From Rutidosis leptorrhynchoides (lineage: Eukaryota > Streptophyta > Magnoliopsida > Asterales > Asteraceae): a stretch of 64,000 nucleotides of DNA. The DNA is taken from contig NC_092336.1 in the NCBI RefSeq assembly GCF_046630445.1, positions 503,889,001 to 503,953,000 of the forward strand, read 5' to 3'. Below the pieces are notes generated by a model that saw nothing but the letters and a program-made list of their open reading frames with translations, was not told where the DNA came from and ran no database searches. Positions 10,230 through 22,051 of the stretch are shown here, piece by piece; position 1 is the first letter of the stretch, and each line of letters begins with the position of its first letter. The translations under genes and the position numbers were made by a program.

Positions 10230-12599
10230 ATATTTTTGTCCCTTCTACGGCTTCGGATCTTGGTTTTTTTCCTGCGGCGGGTGGTGGTCCACCACCCTGT
10301 TGGTGGTGGCCACCGGAGGTCTCTGTTTTTTATCTGTCTTTTTTGCTGTTGTGGTGGCTTGTGGTGGTCTTCCATCAAGTAGGTGGTGGCCACCAAAGGC
10401 GACCGGAGCTCATTTGCGGTTGACCGGTTGCTATGGTGGTCTACTACCCTGTTGGTGGTGGCCACCATTGGTGGCCGGATGATGGTAGATGGGTAGTGGA
10501 GATGGGCTCTAACAGCGGCCGGAGGCGGTGAAGTGGGGGACTGGGAATTTGGTGGTGGTTGTGGATCCGTCGCGGTTTTAGTTTGAATGTTGGTGGTGGT
10601 TTCGTTTGGTGGGCCTTTTCCTTTCCCGGAAAGCCTTCACGTCTAGATCAGGAGACGATCTCCCCGTTAAAGATCTGGTCTCGGATCCGGGGGTGTTTTC
10701 GATTTTTTCAGGTTTGACTTATTTGAAGACGACTTGGGATGCTTTGCGGTTTGCTGGTCTTCTGTTCCAGTTGTTATTGCGGAGGCGGTCGGCTTTTTCT
10801 CGATCGTTGCAGTCGTTTTATGTTTATGTAATATTTATGCTTCTTAGTGCAACTGTTATCTTGGTTTCCGTGTTTAGCTTGTTAGGCTTTATTTACTACT
10901 ACATTGTCATTATCGATTCGCCCTGTTGGCTAGATGTTTGATTAAGTTAGTTTTTATTGCCACTTGTTTTGGCTATGGTTGGATTCCTTTGTATAGATCG
11001 TACTTGTTGATCTTCGGATCCGTTATATGTTATCGTTTTTTCGCCAAAATAGAAAACAAAAAATAAAAAAAACTAAGGTGGCCAGGCCAGAAACAAAAAA
11101 AGTTCATTGACGGTCACGTTTACACCAAAATTGCTCACACCCTATATACATGAGCGCCCAACAACTTCAATTGTATGTAAATTTATGATTTCTAGTTATT
11201 TATTTATTTTAAAGGTTTTTCTTCTTTTTTTTTTTTTTTTGCAAAAAAATTAAAACTCATAAAAACCTGGTCAATAGAGAATATAAAAGAACACGGAAAA
11301 ACGGAAAAACTCGTACCTAGAAAGCAACCATCTAAACAAAAATTATCTATAAACGAACATTCTCTAACAACCCAAAAACCTTAACGAAACTATGCAATAC
11401 TAAACCGAAACTATCCGATAGAGTATGTCTCCAAGTACAACAACGCCTGTTCTTGTTGTCATCCCATGGAATCGTCAACAAACAAGACATCTTCAATCCA
11501 ACCAATAATATTGGATGCCAAACCATTCCAAAACTCCTAAGTAGCTCTCTGCTATTGCTTGTCCTGCATTCTACAAGTAAAACACATATCAATTCGAATC
11601 GAATCGAATCTAAAAGAATTATTGACATTTTAAAATGTTATACTTAAAAGTACCAAATCAAGTACATTGTACATACACAAAATCTGAATGGAGAAATCAT
11701 TTTGCAACAATGAGCAATTTTGACCAAATTGTGGAAGTGTTTCAAAGTTATAAGTAACAATCACATTTTTCAATTAACAATAGTTTTTCCCACATTTCTG
11801 CAACGTATTCATACAATCATACGAACTATATTTTGTTTAGATTATGTTCAATTAATGGTCACAATAACGAAATGTTTCATGTACATTAAAATTCACAAAC
11901 TGTTATGCTTTTTTGCTATTACCCTTTCGAGTTATCTAATTGTTGATTTATTCGAATCCAAATCAACGTGAATTCAAAAAACTTAAAATTGGAAGTGTTA
12001 TACACGATTCAAAGTGAAAAGTATATAATAAAATTCTAAACTAATTATCATTCACCATATTTTATCCTTTATTATTATTGTTTTTGTTTATGTTTATATA
12101 TATAACCAAAAAACGGTAATTAAGATTAGAATAGATTAAAAGATTTGAATTTTGAATGTACTACAATTGAGTCAGACAAGATTACAAGTTTTAACAATCT
12201 TTGTTACAACCCTTGATCTACACCCTAATACAATCCAAAACCATTTAAACAATTACCCCAATACACTCAAAACCAACCAATAAAAACCAAGACATACAAT
12301 GTATAGTATACCTAATGAACCACCAACCACTTGAAACACACCTATTCCCCAATCTTCTACCACCACCAAATAACAATGTTTCAACATCGAAGGTCCACGG
12401 CCAACCAAAAGAAGGTTAAAACCTGCAAACGGTATATGCGCCACAATCCGCTATGCACACCATATGTTCAAGTATAATTAAACCAAATGAGTGCTTAAGT
12501 TTCATCAAATGAAAAAAGTCAAAAGCATGAACATAAGAGCAGATAAACATGAACATAAACCTTGTAAGAGCCTTCACAAGATTGAAAGTTACCAAACTT
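10230..12599. other. Intergenic stretch, GC-rich then AT-rich, no supported gene
   Basis: 10270-10480 has three copies of GGTGGTGGCCACC with Gly/Pro/Trp-type spurious frames. 10500-11040 is less AT-rich and may be an old transposon, but I cannot name it. A 111-codon plus-strand frame at 10606-10941 with a hydrophobic C-terminal half has no recognisable domain. A T-run lies at about 11222-11241. 11250-12599 is AT-rich with no gene I can support. Confidence 0.4.
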
Positions 12600-12990
12600 T
12601 TTCATGCATCAACGATAATATGAAAAGGTTACAGTAACAATGTAACATATTACATAATTACATTAGTGTAATGTCTGTGTATTGGTAGTGACCAACCCAT
12701 ATTCTTTTTGGGTTAAAAAAAAAATACTTAAATGGTAAACCGTCAATAGCAGCGACCATGACCCATATTGTGACCCGCCCAATTGAACACCTTTTAGTAA
12801 TATATATCACAAGATCACAAAAACAATAATTGTAACCTTAAAATATCAAATTACTTCCCTGTAGAATCCAACTTCATTTTCAAAATATGTGAAAGCAAAT
12901 TTGTGTAAGGTTCAGTTGTCAGCATGTGTTCATACGACTCATCGTGTTCATCTACCAAATGAGCTGAATGTCATCAACAAACAGAAACAA
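12600..12990 (+). repeat. Large module, copy 1
   Basis: Begins near GAAAAGGTTACAGTAACAAT and includes TGTATTGGTAGTGACCAACC, TGTGACCCGCCCAATT and CTTCCCTGTAGAATCCAAC. Two further copies lie at 15740 and 18240. It continues into GTCAGCATGTGTTCATACG and TGAGCTGAATGTCATCAAC, which copy 2 also has. Confidence 0.75.
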
Positions 12991-13575
12991 CACAAGTGTT
13001 CAACAGTAATAACAGCTTAAAGGAAAGCATAAAGATATAAAACCCATATTTACTTGCTTCAAATATCATATATCATATTCAAGCAAAGATAATCAGTATC
13101 CTGCTATGAAAGAGTAAACATAAATATAGACTTCAGATAACTGCCAACATGTTTGAGTTGTTCGACAGATTTGACCAGTTTTCCTTTCAACTAACTCGTT
13201 TAATTACCCGTTTTGACCAAAACGAAAGGGTTTTTTTTTTTTTTTTTTATAATGCCACTTTCTCATGGAGAATTGAAAATCAACTCTCATTCAATGGAAT
13301 ATCAATTGGCGGGAAAAGCAAGGAATTAAAGAGCATGATATATTATCAAATAAAGTCAACTTAATATTTGACCAAAAATGTCAAACCCACAAACACATTA
13401 TCCAAACTGATTTAGGGTGATAACCAGGAACCAAGAGAAAACCAACCGTTAAACCATAGCCAAATATCACAGACAAAATATCAATATCTTCCTTTTTAAC
13501 CAAATCCACAATCCATATTTAACAAACTTTGACCAAATCCCATAAACAATTTATATTCCTTCTGAAAAGGGGTTT

Positions 13576-13758
13576 GGGTGCTAATCCGTACACAAGCTCT
13601 TTTTTGCCATACACAACCAAATTAATATTTTGGACCATTTTATCCCTCTTTCTCATTTATGGGTAAAATAGTTGTGTATGGCTGTGAAGGGTAAAATGGT
13701 CCAAAATATTAATTTGGTTGTGTATGGCAAAAAAAAAGTTGTGTACAGATCAGCACCC
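13576..13758. mobile_element. Foldback MITE with ~75-bp inverted arms
   Basis: The left end GGGTGCTAATCCGTACACAA pairs with the right end read in reverse (GGGTGCTGATCTGTACACAA). The arms continue through TTTGCCATACACAACC and AATATTTTGGACCATTTTA. A target duplication is not clear. The ends resemble those of the element at 20955-21089. Confidence 0.7.
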
Positions 13759-15739
13759 TTTAAAAAGACATTGATTTATTCTCAGAAGTTCATTTATTTT
13801 AGTTCGGATCGAACAGGGGAACTAACAAGAGATATTGATCCTGCCATGGTTACAAATATACATGGTTGCATAATGTGCTGCCATCCAGTCGTTGAACAAA
13901 AATGTGGATCGAATCTTTGACTTCCACTAATATTTTTAGTAACAATTAACCCAATTATTATAGCTATGTCAACAACGGAACACACAAGGGAGGTTTTCTC
14001 AACCCATGACACAAAGCCATATCACAAGTGTCAATTTTGGACAGGTTCCGGGGTCCAACACCGAAAACCACACGGGATGCTTAATACAAACCAAAGGATA
14101 AAACCATATCAAAACGTAAAGTTTAAACTGATTTTAGCAAACCCATGGACATTTTTTCAACCTACAACGTAACGCCATTTCAAATCAGTAAACTTTAAAC
14201 AAATTATGGGTAACCAACATCGAAACCTATACGGGATGCTTAAATCAAACCAAGGGGATGAAAACATATCAAAATGTCAAGTTTGAACAGATTTAGGCAA
14301 ACCAGCATCGACGACCACAAGGGTGGGGAATGTCTTTTTACAAGCCATACCGAATCATTCACTTTAAAGATTTAGGCAAACCAGCTCTAAACCCACTAGA
14401 AACATTTTTTACAAGACACGGCATAAAACCGTATTGAAACCATAAATTTTAAACATATTTAGCTTTAACATAACTGAATCCCACAAGGGTCTGGACAACC
14501 TTTATATTACAAGAGATGGAATAAAGACATCGGAACCCTCATTTTAAACAGGTTTTGGCAAATCAACATTGAAACCCACAAGGGATATCTTTTCCAAGGC
14601 GAACAAGGACGATCTATAATCGTTATTTTTAAATAATTTGGTCAAACTAGACATCGAACCCACAAGGGTCATTTTGCCAAACTGCGAAATTAAAGCCATA
14701 TTGAAATCGTCGATTTTAAATAGATATTGGCAACAAAAAAAAACTGAACCCAAAGGGGACATTTTATACAATCAACAGAGCCAAATCAAAAATGTCAATA
14801 TCAGATGGGAGACAAATCGGCATCAAACATACAAGACATCAATACAATGACATAAGCCATACTGAAAATGCAAATTATGCAACAAATTTTGTAAACAACA
14901 TTGAAACCCACAACGGACTTTTTATACAACTTGTGACATAAAGCCATATCAAAACCGTCCATTTTTAAGAACTTGGGCAATCTGACATTGAATCCAGCAA
15001 TGGGCGCTTTCACAACCCATGACATAAAGTCATATTAAACATGTCAACTGAGAACAGGTTTTGGCAAACCAACATCAAAACTGACAAGGAACATATCTTA
15101 CAGGCCAAAGCAAAAGCTATGTTGATAGCGTCACTTTTGAACGAACTTTGGCAAACTATTGAAACCGGCATGGGATGTATTTTGGATACCAAGGCATAAA
15201 CCCATATAGAAACCGTCAACTTTTTAAAAAGAATTTGGTAAACCGTCATTGAAACCGACGAGTGACTTTTCTACACGCCAGACATAAAGCCATATCGAAA
15301 CCGTCAATTTTATAGAGAAATTGATAAACCTTCATTGAAACCGACAAGGGACACTTTTACAAGTCAGGCATAAAGTCATATCGAAACCGTCAACTTCAAA
15401 AATAATATGGTAAACCGTCATTAAACCGACAAAGGACTTTTCACAAGCCATACATTAAGCCATATCAAAACTGTTTAAAAAGATATTGGTAACCGTCAAT
15501 GAAACCGCAAGAGACTTTTTTACAAGCCATATAGTCAACTATAAAAAAATCTTGGTAAACCAACATTGACACCGACAAAGGACTTTTTTACAAGCTAGAA
15601 ATTTAGCCACATAGAAACCGCCAACACTGAAAAGATGAAAAGACTGGTAAACCGTAACTGAAACCACATGGAATTTTCTACAAGCCAAGAAAATATCAAA
15701 ACCCTCAATCGCAAACCATACTTTTTCATGGATCCATGA

Positions 15740-16560
15740 TCATATGATCGTATTTCTTAGAATATGAGAAGGTTACGGTAACAACGTAACATATTACGTT
15801 AGTGTAATATATGTGTATTGGTAGCCACCGACCCATAATTTTTTGGGTAAAAAATAATTATATGGTAAACCGTCAACAGCACCCGACCGACCCATATTGT
15901 GACCCGCCCAATTGAACAGTTTTAAGTAATATATATCACAACGTCACAAACACAAAATTTGTAACCTTAAAAGGTCAATGTACTTCCCTGTAGAATTCAA
16001 CATTACTTCCAAGGTTAAAGCCAAAAATAGGCTACAAACTTACACAAATGTACCGATGTCGCCCACAAACTCATTTCCATCCTACTGTCGCCTACAAACT
16101 TTCAAAAAGTGTACCGATGTAAACAAAAACTTTCAAAAAGTGTACCAATGTAAACAAAAATGACTTGCTACCGGCTAAACTGGTTAAAATCAACACGTGT
16201 CATTCGTGGATTGGATCTTGATTCTTAAAAAAAAAAAAAAAAAAAAAAATATCAGGTCAAAATTAGTATGTAACAGGTCAAAACTATAAAAATGTTGATA
16301 TTAGCACATTTTTTGAAAGTTTGTAGGCGACAGTAGGACGGAAATGAGTTTGTGGGCGACATCGGTACATTTGTGTAAGTTTGTAGCCTATTTTTGGCTT
16401 TAACCCTACTTCCAAAATGCAAGTATATTTGGGTAAGGTTGAGTGTCAGCATGTGTTATTATGGCTGCTCGCATTCATCATCCATCAGAGCTGAATGCCA
16501 TCAACGAACAGTTGTGGAAATTCAGATGAGTTTAAGTTTAATATGATTGCATCTGCCTGA
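15740..16560 (+). repeat. Large module, copy 2, split by a foldback element
   Basis: Same order of landmarks as copy 1 (GAGAAGGTTACGGTAACAAC to CTTCCCTGTAGAATTCAAC). It is interrupted by the element at 16013-16406 and resumes with GTCAGCATGTGTTATTATGG and AGCTGAATGCCATCAACG. Confidence 0.7.
16013..16406. mobile_element. Foldback element (394 bp) with 9-bp target duplication
   Basis: Inverted arms of about 100 bp start GGTTAAAGCCAAAAATAGG on both sides. The loop holds a short duplication (TTTCAAAAAGTGTACC twice) and an A-run near 16230. It is flanked by TACTTCCAA at 16004-16012 and 16407-16415. Nine-base target duplications and long inverted ends fit Mutator-like (MULE) foldback elements. Confidence 0.8.
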
Positions 16561-16729
16561 AACAGAACTTACTGTTAACCTATTTGAATAATTATGAATA
16601 AAAACACTCAAGTATTGAACTTTCGGTTCTACGATTCTAAAAGGAAGTCCAATCAAGTCGGTTCTAGGAGAAAATGATAAATTATCTCTCCTAGGTTACT
16701 AAATCTTTGGTTTTACTGTGAGAAAGATC

Positions 16730-17410
16730 TTTGCAACAAAAGTTCATCTTATTGATATCATAAAATTGCGGGATCCATGTACAGGAGCTGCTGGTGCGTG
16801 ATGCACTTTCCTCATTAATGAGGCTGTCAATCATAAGCTCCACGACAGAAACAAAAAAAAGATAACAAATAAGATTCATAAAAAAAAAGAAACTAAACTC
16901 CCTCTATTGTGCCTAGATAGTTTTAGAACGACGAATATGAAATAGTAAAACAAACCAGATAGGTTATCATATGTCTGTTCCATTCTGTCATTAAACGCAA
17001 ATCTTGGAGGTGGACCCACAAATCCAGGAGGGGCGGAAATCTGGGATCTTGAAACTGTATCATCGTATGTTATGATATCAACAAAACGAACATATGATAC
17101 GATAGAAGATGAAAGAAATAAATATAGTAGAAACGAATAAGCAGACATTACCTGAAATCTTATTTGATTAACATTTGAGTTACTAAAATTATTATCATGG
17201 TTGAAGTTGCGATGATTGTGACCGGACCCAAAATCACTCAAATGTTGGTTTCTATTTTTGTCCAAACAACCGATGCTCTTTAGAACTCCGTATCAATTTT
17301 CAGTAGCATTTTGGTTCAGACCAGCTCATTCATTAGATCAAGAATTGAATCTTAGGCCAAAAAATATACCGAAAGATCCTTTCCTATGGACCGACATAAG
17401 TAAGATTGTT
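16730..17410 (-). pseudogene. CCR4-NOT subunit 4-like (CNOT4) gene fragment, decayed
   Basis: Minus-strand remnants follow the order of the C-terminal half of plant CNOT4-like proteins as I remember it. 17152-17410 reads ...KSIGCLDKNRN, HLSDFGSGHNHRNF, SNSNVNQIRF and ends at a GT donor. 16956-17050 reads SAPPGFVGPPPRFAF, DRMEQTYDNLSG between an AG acceptor and a GT donor, matching the family's TPPGF...PPPGF region. 16762-16840 reads SLINEE, HAPAAPV and MDPAIL in different frames, matching the family's LLRN-HAP...FMDPAILAVGKG stretch. Several in-frame TGA codons lie in the first segment (one apparently a former Trp, FNS-stop), and the last needs at least two frame changes. CNOT4 is a RING/RRM ubiquitin ligase of the CCR4-NOT complex; neither RING nor RRM is found here. 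The fragment is flanked by satellite units on both sides. Confidence 0.55.
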
Positions 17411-18234
17411 GCATTGTTTCACAATCAACTGCAACTTTAGAGATTGGTATTATCATGGAAATTAAGGGATTAAAAAAAGGGAATGTAGGAGCGAAAACGT
17501 CAATTTTTAACGAACTTAGGAGAACCGACATCGAAACCAGCAAGGGGCGTTTTCACAACCCACGCTATAAAGTCATATCAAAATGTAAACAGATTAGGAA
17601 ACCACAAGGGACGTACCTTATCAGCAGAGGCATAAAACCATATTAAACATGACAACTTAGAACAGGTTTTGGCAAGCCAACATCGAAACTGACAAGGAAC
17701 GTATCTTACAATCCAAGGCATAAAGCTATGTTGAAACCGTCAACTTTGAACAAATTTTAGCAAACCAACCGACATGGGACGTATTTTGAAAGCCAGGGCA
17801 TATATAGCCATATAGAAAAACATCAACTTCAAAAATATTTTGGTAAACCGTCACTCAAACCAACAAGTGACTTATTAAGAAGCCAGTCATAAAGCCATAT
17901 CGAGACCATCAAATTCAAAAAGAATATGGTAAACCGTCATAACCGACAACAGACTTTTATAAAAGTCAAACAATGTTAAAAAGATTGTGGGTCATTGAAA
18001 TTGAGAAGGGACATTCATATATAAGCCAAACATAAAGTCGAATCGGAACCGTCAACTTCAAAGATTTTGATAAAAATTTACACTAGCAAAGGACTTTTAA
18101 ACAAGTCATTCGTAAAGCCATATCGAATCCGTCAAATTTAAAAAGATTTTGGTAAACCTCACAGGGTGCATTTTAGCCAAACTGTAGCATAAAGCCATAT
18201 TGAAGTCGTCAATTGCAAACAGATTTTTGAAAAT

Positions 18235-18490
18235 CAGAAAAGGTTACAGTAACAATGCAACACATTACGTAGTGTAATATCTGTGTATTGGTAGTGACCA
18301 ACCCATATTTATTTAGGGTAAAATATAATTTAATGGTAAACCATTAACAGCTGCGACTGACACATATTGTGACCCGCCCAATTTAACAACTTTTAGTATC
18401 ACAAACAAAATAAATGTAACCTTAAAAGATCAAAATACTTCCCTTCCTTGTAGAATCCAACTTCACATCCATATTCAACCAACTTTTTTG
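18235..18490 (+). repeat. Large module, copy 3
   Basis: Landmarks GAAAAGGTTACAGTAACAAT, TGTATTGGTAGTGACCAACC and GTGACCCGCCCAATTT are present. It ends after CTTGTAGAATCCAACTTCAC and runs into 86-bp-type units. Confidence 0.7.
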
Positions 18491-18529
18491 ATAATTTACG
18501 GACTATCATAACTATGTGAACAACAGTAC

Positions 18530-19105
18530 ACACAAGGGACATTTTTACAAGCCATGGCATAAAGCCATATCGAAACCGTCATTGAAACCGACAATAGACT
18601 TTTATAAAAGTCCGGCATAAAGCCACATCGAAACCGTCATTGAAACCGCGAGAATAGACTTTTATAAAAGTCGGGCATAAAGCAATATCGAAACCGTCAT
18701 TGAAACCGTCAATAGAATTTTATACAAGTCAGGCATAAAGCCATATCTAAACCGTTAATGAAACCGACAATAGACTTCTATAGAAGTCGGGCATAAAACC
18801 ATATCGAAACCGCCATTAAAACCGACAATAGACTTTTATAAAAGTCGGGCATAAAGCCATATCGGAACCGCCATTAAAACCGACAATAGACTTTTATAAA
18901 AGTCGGGCATAAAGCCATATCGAAACCGTCATTGAAACAGACAATAGACTTCTATAAAAGTCGGGCATAAAGCCATATGAAAACCGTCATTGAAACCGTC
19001 AATAGACTTTTATAAAAGTCGGGCATAAAGCCATATCGAAACCGTCATTGAAACCGACAATAGACTTTTATAGAAGTCTGGCATAAAGCCATATCGAAAC
19101 CGTCA
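18530..19105 (+). repeat. Homogeneous 58-bp tandem subarray, first block
   Basis: Near-identical units of about 58 bp read GACAATAGACTTTTATAAAA, GTCGGGCATAAAGCCATATC, GAAACCGTCATTGAAACC. Each unit holds the 16-bp perfect palindrome GACTTTTATAAAAGTC in its consensus form. About nine or ten units are visible. They are much more alike than the surrounding 86-bp units, pointing to recent expansion. Confidence 0.85.
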
Positions 19106-20429
19106 ACTTCATAAAGATTTAGGTAAACCGTCATTGAATCCGACAAGGGACTTTTTTGCATGTCATGATAAAGCCATAATAGAACCCGTCAAATCTAAAG
19201 AGATTTTGGTAAACCTTCATTGAAACCGACAAGGGACTCGTTTACAAATCAGAAATTAAGCCATATTAAAACCGTCAACTTTAAAACAATTACAGTAAAC
19301 CGTCATGAAAACCGAGAAGGGACTTCTACATGTCATGAATAAAGCCATATCAAAACCATCAACTTTATAAAGATTTTGATAAACCATCATTGAACCGACA
19401 AGGTACTTTTTTACATGTCATGCATAAAGCCATATAGAACCGTCAAATTTAAAGAGATTATGGTAAACCGAGTCACAAGGGCCATTTGTTACTAGCTACA
19501 CCATAGCCATATCAAAACCAACAATCTTAAGTAGATTTTGGTAAACCAACATCGAAACCATATGGATGCTTAATACAAAGGAGTGAAAACATATCAAAAT
19601 GGAAAATTTGAACAGATTTAGGCAAACCGGCATCGAGGATCACACAAGGGCGGGGAGTGTCTTTTACAAGCAATGGCAAATAGCCATATCGAAACAGTCA
19701 CTTTTGAAATTTAGGCAAACCTACCAGAAACATTTTTTACAAGACATGGCATAAATGATAAAACCGTATTGAAACCACCGATTATTAACATATTTAGCTT
19801 TACCAGATTTAAAACCTACAAAGGGACTGGGAACCTTTTTTTCTACAAGAGATGGCATAAAGACATCAGAACCTTCCTTTTAATAGGTTTTAGGAAATCA
19901 ATATTGAATCCCACAAGGGAAATCTTTTACAAAGTAAACAAGGACATTTCAAAATCCTCATTTATAAAGGGGTTGGTCAAACCGACAGTGAAACCCACAA
20001 GGGTTTTATTTTTAACGAACTGTAGCATAAAGCCATATTGAAATTGTCGATTTTAAAACAGATTTTGGCAAGATACACTGAAACCAAATGGCACGTTTTA
20101 TACAATCAGATGGGAGGCAAACCAACATCAAAACAACCGACGACATAAAGCCGTTGTGAAACTGCAAATTATGCAACAAATTTTGTTACATCGATGCCGA
20201 CAAAGGACGTTTTATACAACCTATGACATACAGCCATATCAAAACCGACAATTTTTTAGCGAACTTAGGCAAACTGACATAAAAACTAGCAAGGGGTGCT
20301 TTCACAACCCATGGCATAAGTCATATCAAAGTCGTCAACTTTAAACAGATAAGGAAACCACAAGGGACGTATGTTAAAAGCAGAGGCATAAAGCCATATC
20401 AAAATCGTCAATTTTATAAAGAATATGGT

Positions 20430-21140
20430 AAACCATCATTGAAACTGACAATACACTTTTATAAAAGTCGGGCATAAAGCCATATCGAAACCGTCATTGA
20501 AACCGACAATAGACTTTTATAAAATTCGGGCATAAAGCCATATCAAAACCGTCATTGAAACCGACAATAGACTTTTATAAAAGTCGGGCATAAAGACATA
20601 TCGAAACCATCATTGAAACCGACAATGGACTTTTTTACAAGTCAGGCATAAAGCCATATCGAAACCGTCATTGAAACCGACAATAGACTTTTATACAAGT
20701 CGGGCATAAAGCCATATCGAAACCGTCATTGAAACCGACAATAGACTTTTATAAAAGTCGGGCATGAAGCCATATTGAAACCGTCATTGAAACCGACAAT
20801 AGACTTTTATAAAAGTCGGGCATAAAGCCATATCGAAACCGTCATTGAAACCGACAATAGACTTTTATAAAAGTCGGGCATGAAGCCATATTGAAACCGT
20901 CATTGAAACCGACAATAGACTTTTATAAAAGTCGGGCATAAAGCCATATCGAAAGGGGAGTGATTCGTACACCACCTGTTTTTAGCCGTACACCACTAAA
21001 CATGCTTTACAGTTTGTTGTACAGTACAACACTGTAAAGCATGTTTAGTGGTGTACGGCTAAAAAAAGGTGGTGTACGAATCAACACCCATATCGAAACC
21101 GGCAATAGACTTTTATAGAAGTCGGGCATGAAGCCATATT
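20430..21140 (+). repeat. Homogeneous 58-bp tandem subarray, second block
   Basis: Second expansion of the 58-bp unit, with about ten copies, several almost identical. It is interrupted by a 135-bp foldback element at 20955-21089. Degenerate 86-bp units follow on the right to about 21850. Confidence 0.85.
20955..21089. mobile_element. Small palindromic MITE (135 bp) with 9-bp target duplication
   Basis: Left end GGGGAGTGATTCGTACACC, right end in reverse GGGTGTTGATTCGTACACC. The arms run almost to the centre (AAACATGCTTTACAGT). ATATCGAAA flanks both sides (20946-20954 and 21090-21098) and is satellite sequence, so the insertion post-dates the local array. Nine bases fits Mutator-like elements. 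Confidence 0.85.
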
Positions 21141-22051
21141 GAACCCGTCAACTAAATAAAGATTTTGGTAAACCGTCATTGAGACCGAGAAGGGACTTTT
21201 TTACAAGTCAGAAACAAAGCCATATCAAAACCTTTAAACTTTTTAAAGATTTTGGTAAACCGACATTGAAACCGACGAGGGACTTTTTTACAAGTTAGAA
21301 ATAAAGCCATATCAAAACCATCAACTTTTTAAAGATTTTGGTAAACCGTCATTGAAACCGACAAGGGACTTTTTACATGTCATGCATAAAGCCATATCGA
21401 ACCCGACAAATTTAAAGATATTTTGGTAAACCGTCATTGAAACCGAACAAGGACTTTTTTTACAAGTCATGCATAAAGCCAAATTGAAACATTCAACTTT
21501 GAAAAGATTTTTGGTAAATCGTCCTTGAAACAGACAATGGACTTTTTACAAGTCAGGCACAATATCGAAACCGTCAACTTTCTAAAGATTTTGGTAAACC
21601 GTCGTTGAAACCTACTAGGGACTTTTTTACAAGCCAGTAATATCGAAACCCTCAACTTTAAAAGTATTTTGATAATCCAACGTTGACCTTTTTTACAAGC
21701 TAGACATAAAGTCATATCGAAAGCGTCTAACTTTAAAGAAACTTTTAGAGACTGTCATTGAAACCACTTTTAAAGTTATATCAAAACCGACAGTTAAAAA
21801 AAGATTTTGGCAAACCGGTACAAGTAAAACAATATTGAAACCAACAATTTTGAGCAGACTTATAAGACAAACAATTATTCCTCAAAAAGCAGTGTATATT
21901 ACTAACTAGAGCTCAAAGCCATCAATATTTCAATCTTTAATGGAGTATTAATAGATTTGAGGAATATTCATTTGAGTACATAAATTAAGTGATTACAACT
22001 CGATTTGAGGAATATTCATTTGAGTCCATAAATTAAGTTGAGATTCAAGGG

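Noticed and set aside
10220-10482. Two overlapping Gly/Trp/Pro-rich frames
   Set aside because: They come from GGTGGTGGCCACC repeats, with no domain or splice context.
11347-11628. Minus-strand frame resembling a LINE reverse transcriptase tail
   Set aside because: No RT motif or zinc-binding pattern could be found; the resemblance was only compositional.
18530-21140. CRISPR-like array of ~58-bp spacing
   Set aside because: The whole unit repeats and there are no unique spacers; the context is plant nuclear DNA.
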